In this document: piece after piece, positions 1 to 8,735 of the stretch
Position numbering within the stretch: position 1 is the first letter of the stretch
How the letters are laid out: every line of letters begins with the position of its first letter
Source of the DNA: Rhodopseudomonas palustris
GTDB lineage: Bacteria > Pseudomonadota > Alphaproteobacteria > Rhizobiales > Xanthobacteraceae
NCBI RefSeq assembly: GCF_013415845.1
Contig: NZ_CP058907.1
Location: 4,340,001-4,404,000, forward strand
Length of the DNA stretch: 64,000 nt
Direction: 5' to 3'
Made by a program: the position numbers and the translations under genes
Notes under the pieces: model-generated
Seen by the model: only the letters and a program-made list of their open reading frames with translations
Database searches by the model: none
What the model was told of the DNA's origin: nothing

Positions 1-156
1 GAAGCCGCCATAGCCGTGGCGGCGGTCGCCGTCGAAAAACTCCTTGCCGAAGCGCCGCGCAATCGCGCGATCCTCTTCGGACTTGGTTTGGCCGCGCTCG
101 TCGACATTGCGCTTGGTGCGCGGATAGTTGACGAGCAGATCGATTTCCTGACCCAT
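1..156 (-). CDS. SAM-dependent methyltransferase, N-terminal part only
   Basis: The ATG lies at 154-156 and the gene runs leftward off the window, so only the first 52 codons are visible. The start MGQEIDLLVNYPR followed by a charged stretch (RSEED/RAIARRFGKEFF-like) and a HGYGGF segment is what I recall at the N-terminus of class I SAM methyltransferases in surface-glycan clusters of Bradyrhizobium and Rhodopseudomonas. The SAM-binding motif itself is outside the window. The gene begins 8 bases after the stop of the preceding dehydratase, so it is very likely the last visible gene of the same operon. The methyltransferase call is from remembered family resemblance and is moderate. Confidence 0.55.
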   Translation of the reverse strand, partial: MGQEIDLLVNYPRTKRNVDERGQTKSEEDRAIARRFGKEFFDGDRRHGYGGF

Positions 157-164
157 TGCGGTCC

Positions 165-1202
165 TCAAGGCTTGTGCGCGTAGTCGAACGGCTGGCTCTT
201 CAGTTCTTCGAACCAGCGATCGATCCAGGCGATCGTCTGTTCGATGCCCTGCTCCAGCGTGATCTGGTCGCTCCAGCCGAGTTCGCTGCGCAATTTGCTG
301 CTGTCGAGCTTGTAGGCGGCGTCCTTGCCGAGCCGCTCGCCAACGATCTCGACCTGATCCTCGAACCGCACGCCCATCATCGCGCAGATCATCTCCACCA
401 GGGCGCGGATGGTGACGATCCGGTCGGTGGAGATGTGATAGCTGTCGCCAAGCTTGCCGTTGCAGGCGATCCGCCTGGTGGCGTCGGCGACATCGGCCGC
501 ATGGATGAACGAGCGCTCCGAGGTTCCGCCGCCGTGCAGCTGCAGCTTGCGGCCGAGCTTGATGAACAGGATGGTGCGCGGCACGATCCGATACAGCCGC
601 TGCCCGGGGCCATAGACATTGGCCGCACGGGTGAACAGCACGGGAAAGCCGTAGGCGCGGAAATACGATCGTAAGCTCATGTCGCCGGCGGCGCGCGACA
701 CCGCATAGGGCGTCGATGGATCGAACACCGCATCCTCGGTCAGCGTGCCGGTGGCGTTGCCGTACACTTCCGGCGTGGTGACGTGGACGTAGCGCTCGAG
801 GAAGTCACAAATCCGCAGACGCTCGTGCAGCCGCACCGTCGACACCACATTGGTCATGAACCAATGGTCCGGATTGGCCCAGCTCTCGCCGACCATGCTC
901 TGCGCGGCAAAATTGATGATGCAGGGAAACCGCTCGGCGGTCACCAGTTGCATGATCGCGTCGAGATCGTGGTTGAGGTCGAGCTTCTGAAACCGGAAGC
1001 GATCGGCCTTCTTCCAGCGATACGGCAGGAATGCCGGATGCGGCTCGTCGGAGCGGCTGATGCCGACGACGTCGGCACCCTGGTCGAGCAGATAGCTGAC
1101 CATCGAGGCACCGGTAAACGAATTCGAACCGATCACCAGATATTTGTCGAAGCCCGCGCGGGCCATCGCACACGGCGCGGACGCGGGAACGATACCGGTC
1201 AC
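165..1202 (-). CDS. NAD-dependent epimerase/dehydratase (GDP-mannose/dTDP-glucose dehydratase-like)
   Basis: A 345-residue extended SDR protein predicted to act on a nucleotide sugar in the cytoplasm. The N-terminal nucleotide loop reads GSNSFTGASM, a TTPEVYGN segment matches the active-site Thr/Ser strand, and RAANVYGPGQ is the usual substrate-side motif. The catalytic YxxxK position reads YAVSR, so the lysine is replaced by arginine. I recall the same substitution in some LPS-cluster dehydratases, so it may be family-wide and not a defect. The start is GTG at 1200-1202, overlapping the upstream stop in a GTGA arrangement, which implies translational coupling. A downstream ATG (MARAGFDKY) is a possible alternative. 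The exact sugar substrate cannot be told. Confidence 0.8.
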   Translation of the reverse strand: MTGIVPASAPCAMARAGFDKYLVIGSNSFTGASMVSYLLDQGADVVGISRSDEPHPAFLPYRWKKADRFRFQKLDLNHDLDAIMQLVTAERFPCIINFAAQSMVGESWANPDHWFMTNVVSTVRLHERLRICDFLERYVHVTTPEVYGNATGTLTEDAVFDPSTPYAVSRAAGDMSLRSYFRAYGFPVLFTRAANVYGPGQRLYRIVPRTILFIKLGRKLQLHGGGTSERSFIHAADVADATRRIACNGKLGDSYHISTDRIVTIRALVEMICAMMGVRFEDQVEIVGERLGKDAAYKLDSSKLRSELGWSDQITLEQGIEQTIAWIDRWFEELKSQPFDYAHKP

Positions 1203-2137
1203 GCCTGTAGGCTCCGCTGCATCCAGCGCAGATTGTAGTGGCGGTCCTCGTTCTTCAATTCGCCGCGCTGGAATTTGACGATGATCTCGCGGATCGCGTC
1301 GTTCACCGTCTTCTTCGGCTTGAAGCCGGTCGCCAGCAGCTTGTCGGAATTGATCCGGTAGGAGCGCGGATCGTTCGAGGCGGTGACGGTGATCTTGGTC
1401 GGCACCTGGGCGTCGACCATCTTGGCGATGTCGAGGATCGAGATGTTCTCGAAACCGGCATTATAGATGCCGCGCAGCTCGGGCCGGTCGAGCAGCATCA
1501 GGTACAGATCGGTGATGTCGTCGATGTGGATGTTGGGACGGACCTGATTGCCGCCGAACACAGTAATCTCACCGTTGGTCAGCGCCTGCATGGTCAGCAT
1601 GTTGACCGAGACATCGAGCCGCATTCGCGGCGAGGGCCCGCACACCGTCGCCGGGCGTACGATCTGCACCGCCATGTCGCCGGCGTAGCTGAGCATCACC
1701 CGCTCGGCCACCATCTTGGTCTTGTTGTATTCGGAGATCGGCTCCAACGTCAGGTCCTCGGTGACCTGCTCTTCGTCCTTGATGCCGTAGACGCTGCCGG
1801 ACGACGCGTAGACGAAGCGCTGGATGCCGGCGCGCGCGGCGCGGTCGGCGAGCTGCATGGTGGCGAGTGCGCTGATCTCCCAGGTCAGCTTGGGATCGAG
1901 ATCGCCGCACGGATCGTTGGCCACCGAAGCCAGATGCACGATCGCGTCGATCCCGGAGAGGTCGATCGAGCTGGTATCGCGAACGTCGCCACGTATCACG
2001 GTAAGCGCGGGATGCGGCGGCAGATCGTTGCCGAACCACATGATGTCGAACGCCACCACTTCGTCGCCGCGTGCCAGAAGCTTCGGCACCAGCGTGGTTC
2101 CGACGTAGCCGCAGGCGCCGGTCACCAGGATCTTCAT
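1199..2137 (-). CDS. NAD-dependent sugar epimerase/dehydratase (GalE-like SDR)
   Basis: A 312-residue extended SDR enzyme. It opens with the Rossmann motif TGACGYVG, has GDVRD and HLAS motifs for NAD binding, and keeps the catalytic YNKTK (YxxxK) with a SSGSVYG strand before it. It should interconvert or dehydrate an NDP-sugar in the cytoplasm. It is first in a tightly packed minus-strand run: its stop overlaps the start of the next epimerase by four bases, followed by a methyltransferase. Position beside flagellin, a SIS isomerase and an FkbM methyltransferase suggests a sugar made for LPS or for flagellin modification. Substrate specificity is not readable from the sequence. Confidence 0.85.
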   Translation of the reverse strand: MKILVTGACGYVGTTLVPKLLARGDEVVAFDIMWFGNDLPPHPALTVIRGDVRDTSSIDLSGIDAIVHLASVANDPCGDLDPKLTWEISALATMQLADRAARAGIQRFVYASSGSVYGIKDEEQVTEDLTLEPISEYNKTKMVAERVMLSYAGDMAVQIVRPATVCGPSPRMRLDVSVNMLTMQALTNGEITVFGGNQVRPNIHIDDITDLYLMLLDRPELRGIYNAGFENISILDIAKMVDAQVPTKITVTASNDPRSYRINSDKLLATGFKPKKTVNDAIREIIVKFQRGELKNEDRHYNLRWMQRSLQA

Positions 2138-2278
2138 CGCTTCATTCCCACTGATAAGCCCGTCCCACGGCGCGCCGCATCGCGGCGCCGACGAATCATT
2201 GCAAGCCTGAATGCAAGAGATACACGCATTTTTGCACGCCCTGATAGGGCCGCGCGGATCGTCGCTCGCCTGGTCCGG

Positions 2279-2947
2279 TCAGCCGGCGGCCGGCAGCGGC
2301 ACGCGCTGGCCGCAGGCGAAATCGAGAATGGCATGGCAGATTGTCAGATGGCCGAGCTCGACAAAACCGTATTGGTCGGAGGCCAGATAGAAATTGATGT
2401 CGCCCTCGCGGCGCAGCGGATTGTCGGCCGAAAAACCGCTTAAGGTGATCACCCGGCAGCCGCGCGCACGAGCAGCAGCGACGGCGTTGAGGATGTTCGG
2501 CGAGCGACCGGACGAGGAGATCGCGATCAACAGGTCGCCTTCCTGCGCGAACAGTTCGATCTGCTTGGCGAAGACCTGCTCGTAGCCGTAGTCGTTGCCG
2601 AGGCAGGTCAGCATCGCACCGTCGTTGAGGCAGAGCGCGCGCATGCCGCCGTTCTTGGAATAGTCGGTCGCCATGTGGCTGGCGATCGCAGCGCTGCCGC
2701 CATTGCCGATGAACATCAGCTTGCGGCCGTCGGCATGGACTTCGCGGGCCCAGGCGATCACCAGCGAGGCGGCGACTTCCTGCGCGAACGGCCGGCCTTC
2801 GCAATCGGAGGCCTGCGCGGCGGCGAGAGTCGCCCGGAGGTGGTCGTAATAGCCGAGCATCTGCCGTTTCGACAGCAGCGGCGTCGCGGCGACATCCTCA
2901 GGAACGTCGTCGGGAATGGGGGCGGTGCTGTTACGCGACTGCGTCAT
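2279..2947 (-). CDS. gmhA: SIS-domain sugar isomerase (phosphoheptose isomerase-like)
   Basis: A 222-residue SIS-domain protein. MFIGNGGSAAIASHMATD and AISSSGRSPN are the phosphosugar-binding loops of the GmhA/DiaA family; GmhA converts sedoheptulose 7-phosphate to D-glycero-heptose 7-phosphate at the start of ADP/GDP-heptose synthesis. I place the start at the second ATG (2945-2947) because GAGGA sits 8 bases ahead of it; the first ATG (2960-2962) would add five residues. It is separated by about 140 bases from the epimerase operon downstream. The neighbouring epimerases and FkbM methyltransferase suggest a dedicated heptose-derived sugar and not core LPS heptose, but the DiaA-like alternative is not excluded. 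Confidence 0.75.
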   Translation of the reverse strand: MTQSRNSTAPIPDDVPEDVAATPLLSKRQMLGYYDHLRATLAAAQASDCEGRPFAQEVAASLVIAWAREVHADGRKLMFIGNGGSAAIASHMATDYSKNGGMRALCLNDGAMLTCLGNDYGYEQVFAKQIELFAQEGDLLIAISSSGRSPNILNAVAAARARGCRVITLSGFSADNPLRREGDINFYLASDQYGFVELGHLTICHAILDFACGQRVPLPAAG

Positions 2948-3069
2948 CGGCGTCCTCGGCATTCCGAGCCATCACGGTTGCGCGTGATTCGTTAGCAATG
3001 TGTAAATCATGACCGGCCGCGGCGTCCGGCGCCGATCGCCTCGGAATACTACCTGGCGATTGCGTGAGG

Positions 3070-3990
3070 TCATGACGGCGGCAGCCCCGGGATCGCGTCC
3101 TTGGCGGTGAGGAAGGCGCTGCCCTGCTTGTAGGAGATCGGCAGGTCGGCCAGCGTCTCCGCCCGGCGCCAGCCGGTCTTTTGGGTGAACAGTTGCACCC
3201 CAGCGCCGCGCGCATAATCAAAGATGGCCGCGGCGTTGGCGTCGCTGCCAATCTCGAGCATGATGTCGATTGTGGCCCAACGCTCGCGCGGCAGCGAGGT
3301 GATGATCACCGCCTCGTGGCCTTCGGCGTCGATCTTGGCGAAGTCGGCCTTTGCGGCGATCTCGTCGAACGCGGCGAGCCGCACCTTGAAGCGGTCGATC
3401 TCGCCATAGGGATCGAGCTTGGCCCCGGCAATATGGCTGCCGGTGGTGTTGCCGCGCAACCGGAGGAACTCCGCCTCACCCGGTTGCGCCGACACCGCCG
3501 CCTCGTTGACGCGGACGGTGGTGACGCCGTTGGCACGCATGTTGGCCAGGAACAGAGCGACGTGCTCGGGGTCCGGCTCGTAGGTTTCAACCGTGAAGCC
3601 GCAACGCGCCATTACGAGGCTGTGCAGACCGATGTTGCCGCCGATGTCGGCGACGCGCCGGTATCGATCGCGGTTCTGCCAATAAAACGAAAACAGGATC
3701 AGCTCGTCGAGCCCGAACAGGTCGAGCGAGTCCACCGCCCCCATCCGGTGATACGGAAAGCTGATCGGCCCGAACGGTCCGAACGGCACGTCGGTGCCGC
3801 CGCGGGCGAACAGCGCCACCACCGCGCTGCGGGCGGCCGAGGCCAAGGCCGTGTAGGCGGCTCCACCCGGCGCGTGATGCCGCGCCAGCTCGGGCAGAGC
3901 GGTGATGATATCAGCGAGGATCCGGTCGGGCCCCGGCGCATATGGCGCCGGCGCAGCACTGGAATCGGCCCTCGGAGCGGTATCGGTCAT
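3070..3990 (-). CDS. FkbM family methyltransferase
   Basis: About 306 residues. The central part has VADIGGNIGLHSL (SAM-binding motif I), ETYEPDPEH (acidic loop), a NEAAVS segment and KIDAEGHE, the signature of FkbM-type O-methyltransferases (PF05050), which methylate sugars or natural products. I choose ATG at 3988-3990 (MTDTAPRAD); an in-frame GTG at 4030-4032 would add 14 Arg-rich residues and neither start has a strong ribosome site. It lies directly downstream of the flagellin terminator on the same strand, so it may be transcribed with the sugar genes. A role in O-methylating a surface or flagellin glycan is inference from context. Confidence 0.75.
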   Translation of the reverse strand: MTDTAPRADSSAAPAPYAPGPDRILADIITALPELARHHAPGGAAYTALASAARSAVVALFARGGTDVPFGPFGPISFPYHRMGAVDSLDLFGLDELILFSFYWQNRDRYRRVADIGGNIGLHSLVMARCGFTVETYEPDPEHVALFLANMRANGVTTVRVNEAAVSAQPGEAEFLRLRGNTTGSHIAGAKLDPYGEIDRFKVRLAAFDEIAAKADFAKIDAEGHEAVIITSLPRERWATIDIMLEIGSDANAAAIFDYARGAGVQLFTQKTGWRRAETLADLPISYKQGSAFLTAKDAIPGLPPS

Positions 3991-4091
3991 GCAACGGCGC
4001 CGTTGAAAAAGATGAGCCCGAATCACCTGCACCTTACTGCATCCCTGCCCGCAACACGAACCTCGGGAGGGCGGCAGCCGGAGCAGAAAGA

Positions 4092-4119
4092 AAGGCGGCG
4101 GGGTCGCCCCCGCCGCCTT
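4092..4119 (-). terminator. Intrinsic terminator of the flagellin gene
   Basis: A perfect 12-bp stem (AAGGCGGCGGGG paired with CCCCGCCGCCTT) with a 4-base loop. Read on the minus strand it lies 26 bases past the flagellin stop and is followed by a T-rich run (TTTCTTTCT). Stem strength and tail support a Rho-independent terminator. Confidence 0.85.
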
Positions 4120-4145
4120 CCGTCGTTTGATCAGCTACGCGGCGA

Positions 4146-6812
4146 TTAGCGGAGGAGCTGCAGCACGCCCTGCTGAGACTGGTTGGCCAGCGACAGCGCG
4201 GACACCGCGATCGACTGGCGGGTCGTCAGCGCCTGGCTGTTCGCCGCTTCCTCGTTGGTGTCGGCCAGCGTGAGGTTCGACGAACCGGTCTGCAGCACGT
4301 TGATCAGGCTCTTCGAGAAGTCCTGACGGGCCTGCACGATCGACAGGTTCGAACCGAACGCGGAGGCCTGCGACCGCAGGGCGGTCGAAGCGGTGCTCAG
4401 CTTGCTCAGCACGGCGTTGGTGGCGTTGTTGTCGATGAAGTCGACGCCAGAGCTCAGGTTCGACAGGCCGAGGCCGGTCGGGTTGAAGGTGACGCCCTGG
4501 ATCGAGATCGTCGACTTGCCGGTTTCGTTGAACACCAGCTTCAGGGTGTCGCCGTTCAGCAGGTTCACACCGTTGAACGACGCGTCCTGAGCCGTGGTCT
4601 TGATCTGGTCGAGCACGTCGTTGAACTGCTTGACCAGGCCGGCGCGGGTGGTCTGGGCGTTGACGTCGACCACCGGCGCGTTCGGCACCGAGAAGGTCAG
4701 GGTCGAAGCCAGGGTGCCGCCGATCACACCGCCGTCCGAGCCGCCCAGAGTGTGGGAGGCGTAGTCGTTCGACGCTGCGATCGTGAGCTTGCCGGAGGCG
4801 TTGTCGATCGACGCCGTCAGGTTGTTGGACGCCAGCGCAGCGTTCAGCTGAGCGAGCGACTTGACGGTACCGTTGGTGCCGTCGCCGAAGGTGACGTTGG
4901 TGGCCGCACCGCCGTTGAAGGAGGTGAAGGTCAGCGTCTTGCCGTTCAGGCTGCCGGCCGAAGCGCCACGAGCCGAGGTGAACGAGGTGGAGATGCCGCT
5001 CGGACCGGTGAGGCCGAGGGCAGCCAGCGCGTTGCCGGTGCCGGTGATGCTAAGGTCGGAGGCAAGTCCGGTCGACAGCTTCAGCGAGCCGCTCGTGATC
5101 GACGAGTTGGCCGTGCCGTTGGCAGTCGAGATCGTCGCACCGGAGACACCCAGCGAAGCCGTGCGGACGCCGGTGGCGAGGTCGATGGCCTTCAGGACGT
5201 CATCGATGGTGCCCTTCTGCAGGTACACGGTCGAATTGCCCTGGCCATCGGTCTCGACGTTGCCGGAGATGCCCTGGTGGGTCGACGACGCAGTCGGAAC
5301 AGCGGCGTTCTTGAAGGTGATGGTCTTGCCGTTCACGTTCAGCGTGGAGCCGTCCGCGATCAGCGTGCCCATCGTGGTGCCGCTGGTGGTGCGCTGCTTG
5401 GTGAGGGTCAGCGGACCGGTACCGGTAGCGCTGGTCAGACCGAGGTTCTTGAACAGGTCGGTCCAGCCGGTGACGTTGAGGTCGGCGCCGGTCGAGCTGC
5501 GGATGGTGGTGATACCACCGGTGACGTCCGAAGCAGTCTGGCCGGAGTTGGTGCTGATGGTTGCGACACCCGACGAGATGGTCGCCGACTTGACGCCGTT
5601 GGCCAGATCGATCGCGGTCAGCAGGTCACCAACGGTCGCGTTGCTGAACTTGGTCTGGTCACCGAGATAGATCGTCGAGTTGCCGTTGCCGTCGGTGCCG
5701 ATACGGCCGAGAACACCGGTGCCCGTCGGGATGTTATTGCCCTGCGGAGCGTCGGAGGTCTTGAACGTAATGGTCTTGCCGTTGACCGTCAGCTGGGTGC
5801 CGTCCGCGATCGCCGCGGTGGTGAGGCCACCATGGGTGTTGAACAGCTGCGTCGTGGCCGAGATGTTGGCCGAGGCGGTCGCAGCCGCGGTGTCGACGGT
5901 CTGCGCGGTCAGGCCGAGCTTGGCCAGCACGGCGCCGCCGGCGTTGTCGCCGATCGTCAGCGGGCTGTTGGTGCCCGAGTGCAGTTCCAGCTTGCCGGCG
6001 GTGATGGTCGACGAATGGCCGGTGTTGCCGTTGATATCGTCGATCGTGTTGGCCAGCTTGGTCAGGGTCTGGTCGAGACCGATCGTGTAGTTGCCGTTGC
6101 TGTCCTTGCTGGCGGCACCGGCAGTGGTGAAGGTGATGGTCTTGCCGTTCACCGTGATCGAGTCGCCCGCAGCCGGACCGGTCGCCGTGGTGGTCGAACC
6201 GTTGGTGAGGTCGCTGATCAGGTTGGAGCCGCCCGCGGTGGCGGCGGCGGTGCCGACGCTGAGAACGCTGCCGAGCGCGGTGTTGTCAGCGGCGCCGAGA
6301 GCGGTCACAGCCGTACCCGCCGCGATGCTGACGATCGCACCGCCGAGGGTGTCGGAGCCGGACGCAGCGGTGCTGCCACCCGCGGTGCCGTCGAAGATCA
6401 CGTTGCCGGTGGCAACCGCGTTCGAGTAGCTCTGGGTACCGCGCAGGTCGTCAGCGGTGGCGCCGGAGATGGTGGCCGACACGTTCGACTTGGTGGCGTA
6501 GCCGGAGGTCGTCTGCAGGGCCTGGTTGGCGATCGACTTGGCGCTGTCCACCAGCTTGTTCAGCGAGGTGATGCCGGTATTGGCGGCCTGCAGGATCTGC
6601 ACGCCGTTGCCGATGCCATCGAGGAGGTTGTTGATGTCGCTGGCGCGGCTGTCGAGCGAAGCGGCGGTGAAGAAGTTAGTCGGATTATCGAGCGCCGTGT
6701 TCACCTTCTTGCCGGACGAGAGGCGGCTTTGGGTGGTGGCGAGCAAGTCAGCCGTGGCCTGGAGCGAAGAAAGATTCTGGCGAACGGCGTTGGATAGAAC
6801 GATACCGGACAT
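4146..6812 (-). CDS. fliC: Flagellin, unusually long (888 aa) with repeated central modules
   Basis: Structural filament protein exported through the flagellar apparatus. The N-terminal D0/D1 region (SGIVLSNAVRQNL, then LSSGKKVNTALDNPTNFF) and the C-terminal region (FGSNLSIVQARQDF and ending QSQQGVLQLLR) are typical. Between them lies roughly 600 residues rich in Thr, Ser, Gly, Ala and Asn with four diverged modules, each beginning with a VNGKTITF-like strand at about residues 221, 343, 493 and 622 (the last as LNGKTLTF). These resemble the flagellin domain DUF1522 as I recall it. Common flagellins are 270-500 residues, so this is large. ATG at 6810-6812 is preceded by AGGAAGG 10 bases upstream; an 18-codon extension is rejected. 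No cysteine seen. Confidence 0.95.
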   Translation of the reverse strand: MSGIVLSNAVRQNLSSLQATADLLATTQSRLSSGKKVNTALDNPTNFFTAASLDSRASDINNLLDGIGNGVQILQAANTGITSLNKLVDSAKSIANQALQTTSGYATKSNVSATISGATADDLRGTQSYSNAVATGNVIFDGTAGGSTAASGSDTLGGAIVSIAAGTAVTALGAADNTALGSVLSVGTAAATAGGSNLISDLTNGSTTTATGPAAGDSITVNGKTITFTTAGAASKDSNGNYTIGLDQTLTKLANTIDDINGNTGHSSTITAGKLELHSGTNSPLTIGDNAGGAVLAKLGLTAQTVDTAAATASANISATTQLFNTHGGLTTAAIADGTQLTVNGKTITFKTSDAPQGNNIPTGTGVLGRIGTDGNGNSTIYLGDQTKFSNATVGDLLTAIDLANGVKSATISSGVATISTNSGQTASDVTGGITTIRSSTGADLNVTGWTDLFKNLGLTSATGTGPLTLTKQRTTSGTTMGTLIADGSTLNVNGKTITFKNAAVPTASSTHQGISGNVETDGQGNSTVYLQKGTIDDVLKAIDLATGVRTASLGVSGATISTANGTANSSITSGSLKLSTGLASDLSITGTGNALAALGLTGPSGISTSFTSARGASAGSLNGKTLTFTSFNGGAATNVTFGDGTNGTVKSLAQLNAALASNNLTASIDNASGKLTIAASNDYASHTLGGSDGGVIGGTLASTLTFSVPNAPVVDVNAQTTRAGLVKQFNDVLDQIKTTAQDASFNGVNLLNGDTLKLVFNETGKSTISIQGVTFNPTGLGLSNLSSGVDFIDNNATNAVLSKLSTASTALRSQASAFGSNLSIVQARQDFSKSLINVLQTGSSNLTLADTNEEAANSQALTTRQSIAVSALSLANQSQQGVLQLLR

Positions 6813-7119
6813 TGTGATGCTACCTTCCTGGTGTGCAAACGCGATCTTCTTGATCGGTCGCGGCACCTTGCCGGCCAGACTCTAAAAATGCGTAAAGTCA
6901 GAGAACCGGGTTTAACGGAAGGAATCGCCCGTAAAATCACTGGCTTGTGCAAGATGAGACGGACGTGGAGACGCGGCTCGCAGCCTCGCAAGACTACGTA
7001 ATTTGCCAGGATCAGTGAGCGTTTAGGAGGACTTGTGCTGCAGCTGCGGCAGCTAAGCGGCGCGAAATCGGTCGCCGCGGGGCCGCCGGAGCGGCGGCCC
7101 GTCGTTCAGAGATAATTAA
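6813..7119 (-). other. Flagellin leader region without a recognised promoter
   Basis: 307 bases between flgL and the flagellin start. It holds a GC-rich hairpin next to flgL, a second small dyad around 7036-7055 (GCTGC...GCAGC) and the flagellin ribosome site AGGAAGG. I looked on the minus strand for sigma-28 (TAAA-N15-GCCGATAA) and sigma-54 (GG-N10-GC) promoters and found only weak partial matches, so no promoter is called. A long untranslated leader is likely. Confidence 0.5.
7080..7100 (-). terminator. GC-rich hairpin after flgL
   Basis: A perfect 8-bp stem (GGGCCGCC / GGCGGCCC) with a 5-base loop, 20 bases past the flgL stop on the minus strand. There is no clear T-run after it, so it may terminate weakly, rely on Rho or stabilise the mRNA end between the flgE-flgK-flgL unit and flagellin. 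Confidence 0.5.
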
Positions 7120-8727
7120 CTAGAGAAACTTGACGAGACTCAGCTGATAGAGTTTCGACGTCGTCTCATACGACGCCTGCAGCGAGGTTTGCAGCGCCAG
7201 GATCTTGGTCGCCACCTCATCATTGTTGATGCCTTCGATCGAACTGAGCATCGTCTGCGCCAGCGCCTTACTCTGCGTCTGGCGGTTGGCGGTGGCCTTG
7301 ATCGACGCCTGAGCACCGGCCAATTCCGCCTGCATATTCTGGATCGACTGCTGGCCGGGAACGACCGCCAGATTAGCAGCCACGCGCTGGTTGAGCGCCG
7401 CAATCTTTCCGGAACTATAGGGATCGGTGGCCGAGGTCGTCACCGCGGCGAACACCGCAACGGTCTGCAACTGCTTGCGCAGCGCCTGCTCATCGGCTCG
7501 GGCGCCGTATTGCACCGTGATGGCGTCATCGATCTTGGCAACCGCGGTGCCGCGGGCCGGATCGCTCGCCGAGTCCGGCTCTCCGTTGTACCAGAAGATC
7601 GTATTGGCTTTGGTGCCGGCGACTTGCGCCGTGGCGACGCCGAACGGCGCGGTGCCGGCCACCCGCAGCGGCGGGGTGTTGTTGAAGAAGTCGTCGCCGG
7701 CCTTGATCGCCGAGGCGGCCGCCAGCGGGCCGTTGGCCATCTTCTTTACCGCAGCCGTCAGCGCGGTCTGCAGATTGGCCGCCGTCACCGACGGTGACGG
7801 CGCGACGGGGGGCACTGCGGTCGGCGAGCCCTGATCGATCGCGAAGCATCCGTCCGGCAGCGGCGTCTTTGAAGACGCCGTCAGCGTGATGGTCTCCTGC
7901 GTCCCATCCGGCATGTCGAAGGTGAACTTCACCGCATCGCCCTCGTTCGGAATGACGCCGTTGAGGTCGATCGACATCGCCTTCGGATTGGGGGCCGCCG
8001 GCGGGGTGGTCGGCGGCGTCTCGGTCGGCTGCGTCACCACCGCGCCGCTGATCGTGGTCGAAACCGCATTCAGCTTCATGCCGAACGGCGACGGCCCGAT
8101 CGGGGTCGGAGTCGCGTACGGATTGGCGGCGAAGTCCTCACCGATCTGGACGGTCGTGGCGGTCGCGCCGGTCGACACGATGGTCCGGCCCATGCCGTTG
8201 GTGCCGACATCGGCGTCGTGACGCTCGCTGATCACCTGCTTCAGCCCAGCGACCGCCGCGCCGTCGCCGTTCATAATCTTGTCGGCCGCGGTCACCGGCG
8301 CAGTGTCGGTGATCCGGCCGCCGAACAGATAGCGGTCGCCGACCTGGGCGTTCAGCATGTCGACCGAGTCGAAGAAGTCGAGTGACGCGGTCTTCTGGCC
8401 CGGGGTTTGACCGGTGTTGTCCAGCGTCGAGCCGGCGCTCACCGCCGCGCCCTTCACCTCGCTGTTGATCGTTGCCATCCGCTGCAGCGAAAGGTTCGCC
8501 ACGCTGATGCGGGTGGTGATGTTGGTCATCGTGTCGCTGTAGCTGGCGATGTTCGACATCTGCGCACGCAGGCCGATTGCAAGGCTGCGGCCGGTGCCGT
8601 CGCCGGCATAGGTGTTCGAGATCCGCCCGCTCGAGAGCTGTTGGCTCAGATTCTCGAGCTGGCTGCGAAGATTGAGGATCCCGGTGCCGATATAGGAAGT
8701 ACGCCCGCTTACGCCGTCGATCGCCAT
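7120..8727 (-). CDS. flgL: Flagellar hook-filament junction protein FlgL (HAP3)
   Basis: 535 residues. The start GVSGRTSYIGTGILNLRSQLENLSQQLSSG is a flagellin-like D0/D1 helix in the form found in alphaproteobacterial FlgL; the C-terminus (LALQTSLQASYETTSKLYQLSLVKFL) matches the other half of the helical bundle. It joins FlgK to the filament outside the cell. The middle (about residues 150-400) is Thr/Pro/Ala-rich with a PTETPPTTPPAAP linker. I choose ATG at 8725-8727: the flgK stop codon overlaps a GAGGCG ribosome site 7 bases before it, indicating coupling. A TTG four codons upstream is less likely. Confidence 0.92.
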   Translation of the reverse strand: MAIDGVSGRTSYIGTGILNLRSQLENLSQQLSSGRISNTYAGDGTGRSLAIGLRAQMSNIASYSDTMTNITTRISVANLSLQRMATINSEVKGAAVSAGSTLDNTGQTPGQKTASLDFFDSVDMLNAQVGDRYLFGGRITDTAPVTAADKIMNGDGAAVAGLKQVISERHDADVGTNGMGRTIVSTGATATTVQIGEDFAANPYATPTPIGPSPFGMKLNAVSTTISGAVVTQPTETPPTTPPAAPNPKAMSIDLNGVIPNEGDAVKFTFDMPDGTQETITLTASSKTPLPDGCFAIDQGSPTAVPPVAPSPSVTAANLQTALTAAVKKMANGPLAAASAIKAGDDFFNNTPPLRVAGTAPFGVATAQVAGTKANTIFWYNGEPDSASDPARGTAVAKIDDAITVQYGARADEQALRKQLQTVAVFAAVTTSATDPYSSGKIAALNQRVAANLAVVPGQQSIQNMQAELAGAQASIKATANRQTQSKALAQTMLSSIEGINNDEVATKILALQTSLQASYETTSKLYQLSLVKFL

Positions 8728-8735
8728 GGCTCGCC

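Noticed and set aside
4752..6797. 681-codon open frame antisense to flagellin
   Set aside because: Low-complexity Gly/Val/Arg translation with no motif, opposite a clear flagellin.
7021..7060. Plus-strand AGGAGG followed by a TTG and seven Cys/Ser-rich codons
   Set aside because: No downstream gene on that strand for a leader peptide to control; probably chance.
6813..7119. Sigma-54 or sigma-28 promoter for flagellin
   Set aside because: Only partial matches (a GG-N10-GC near the ribosome site lacks TTGC; no GCCGATAA), below what chance allows.
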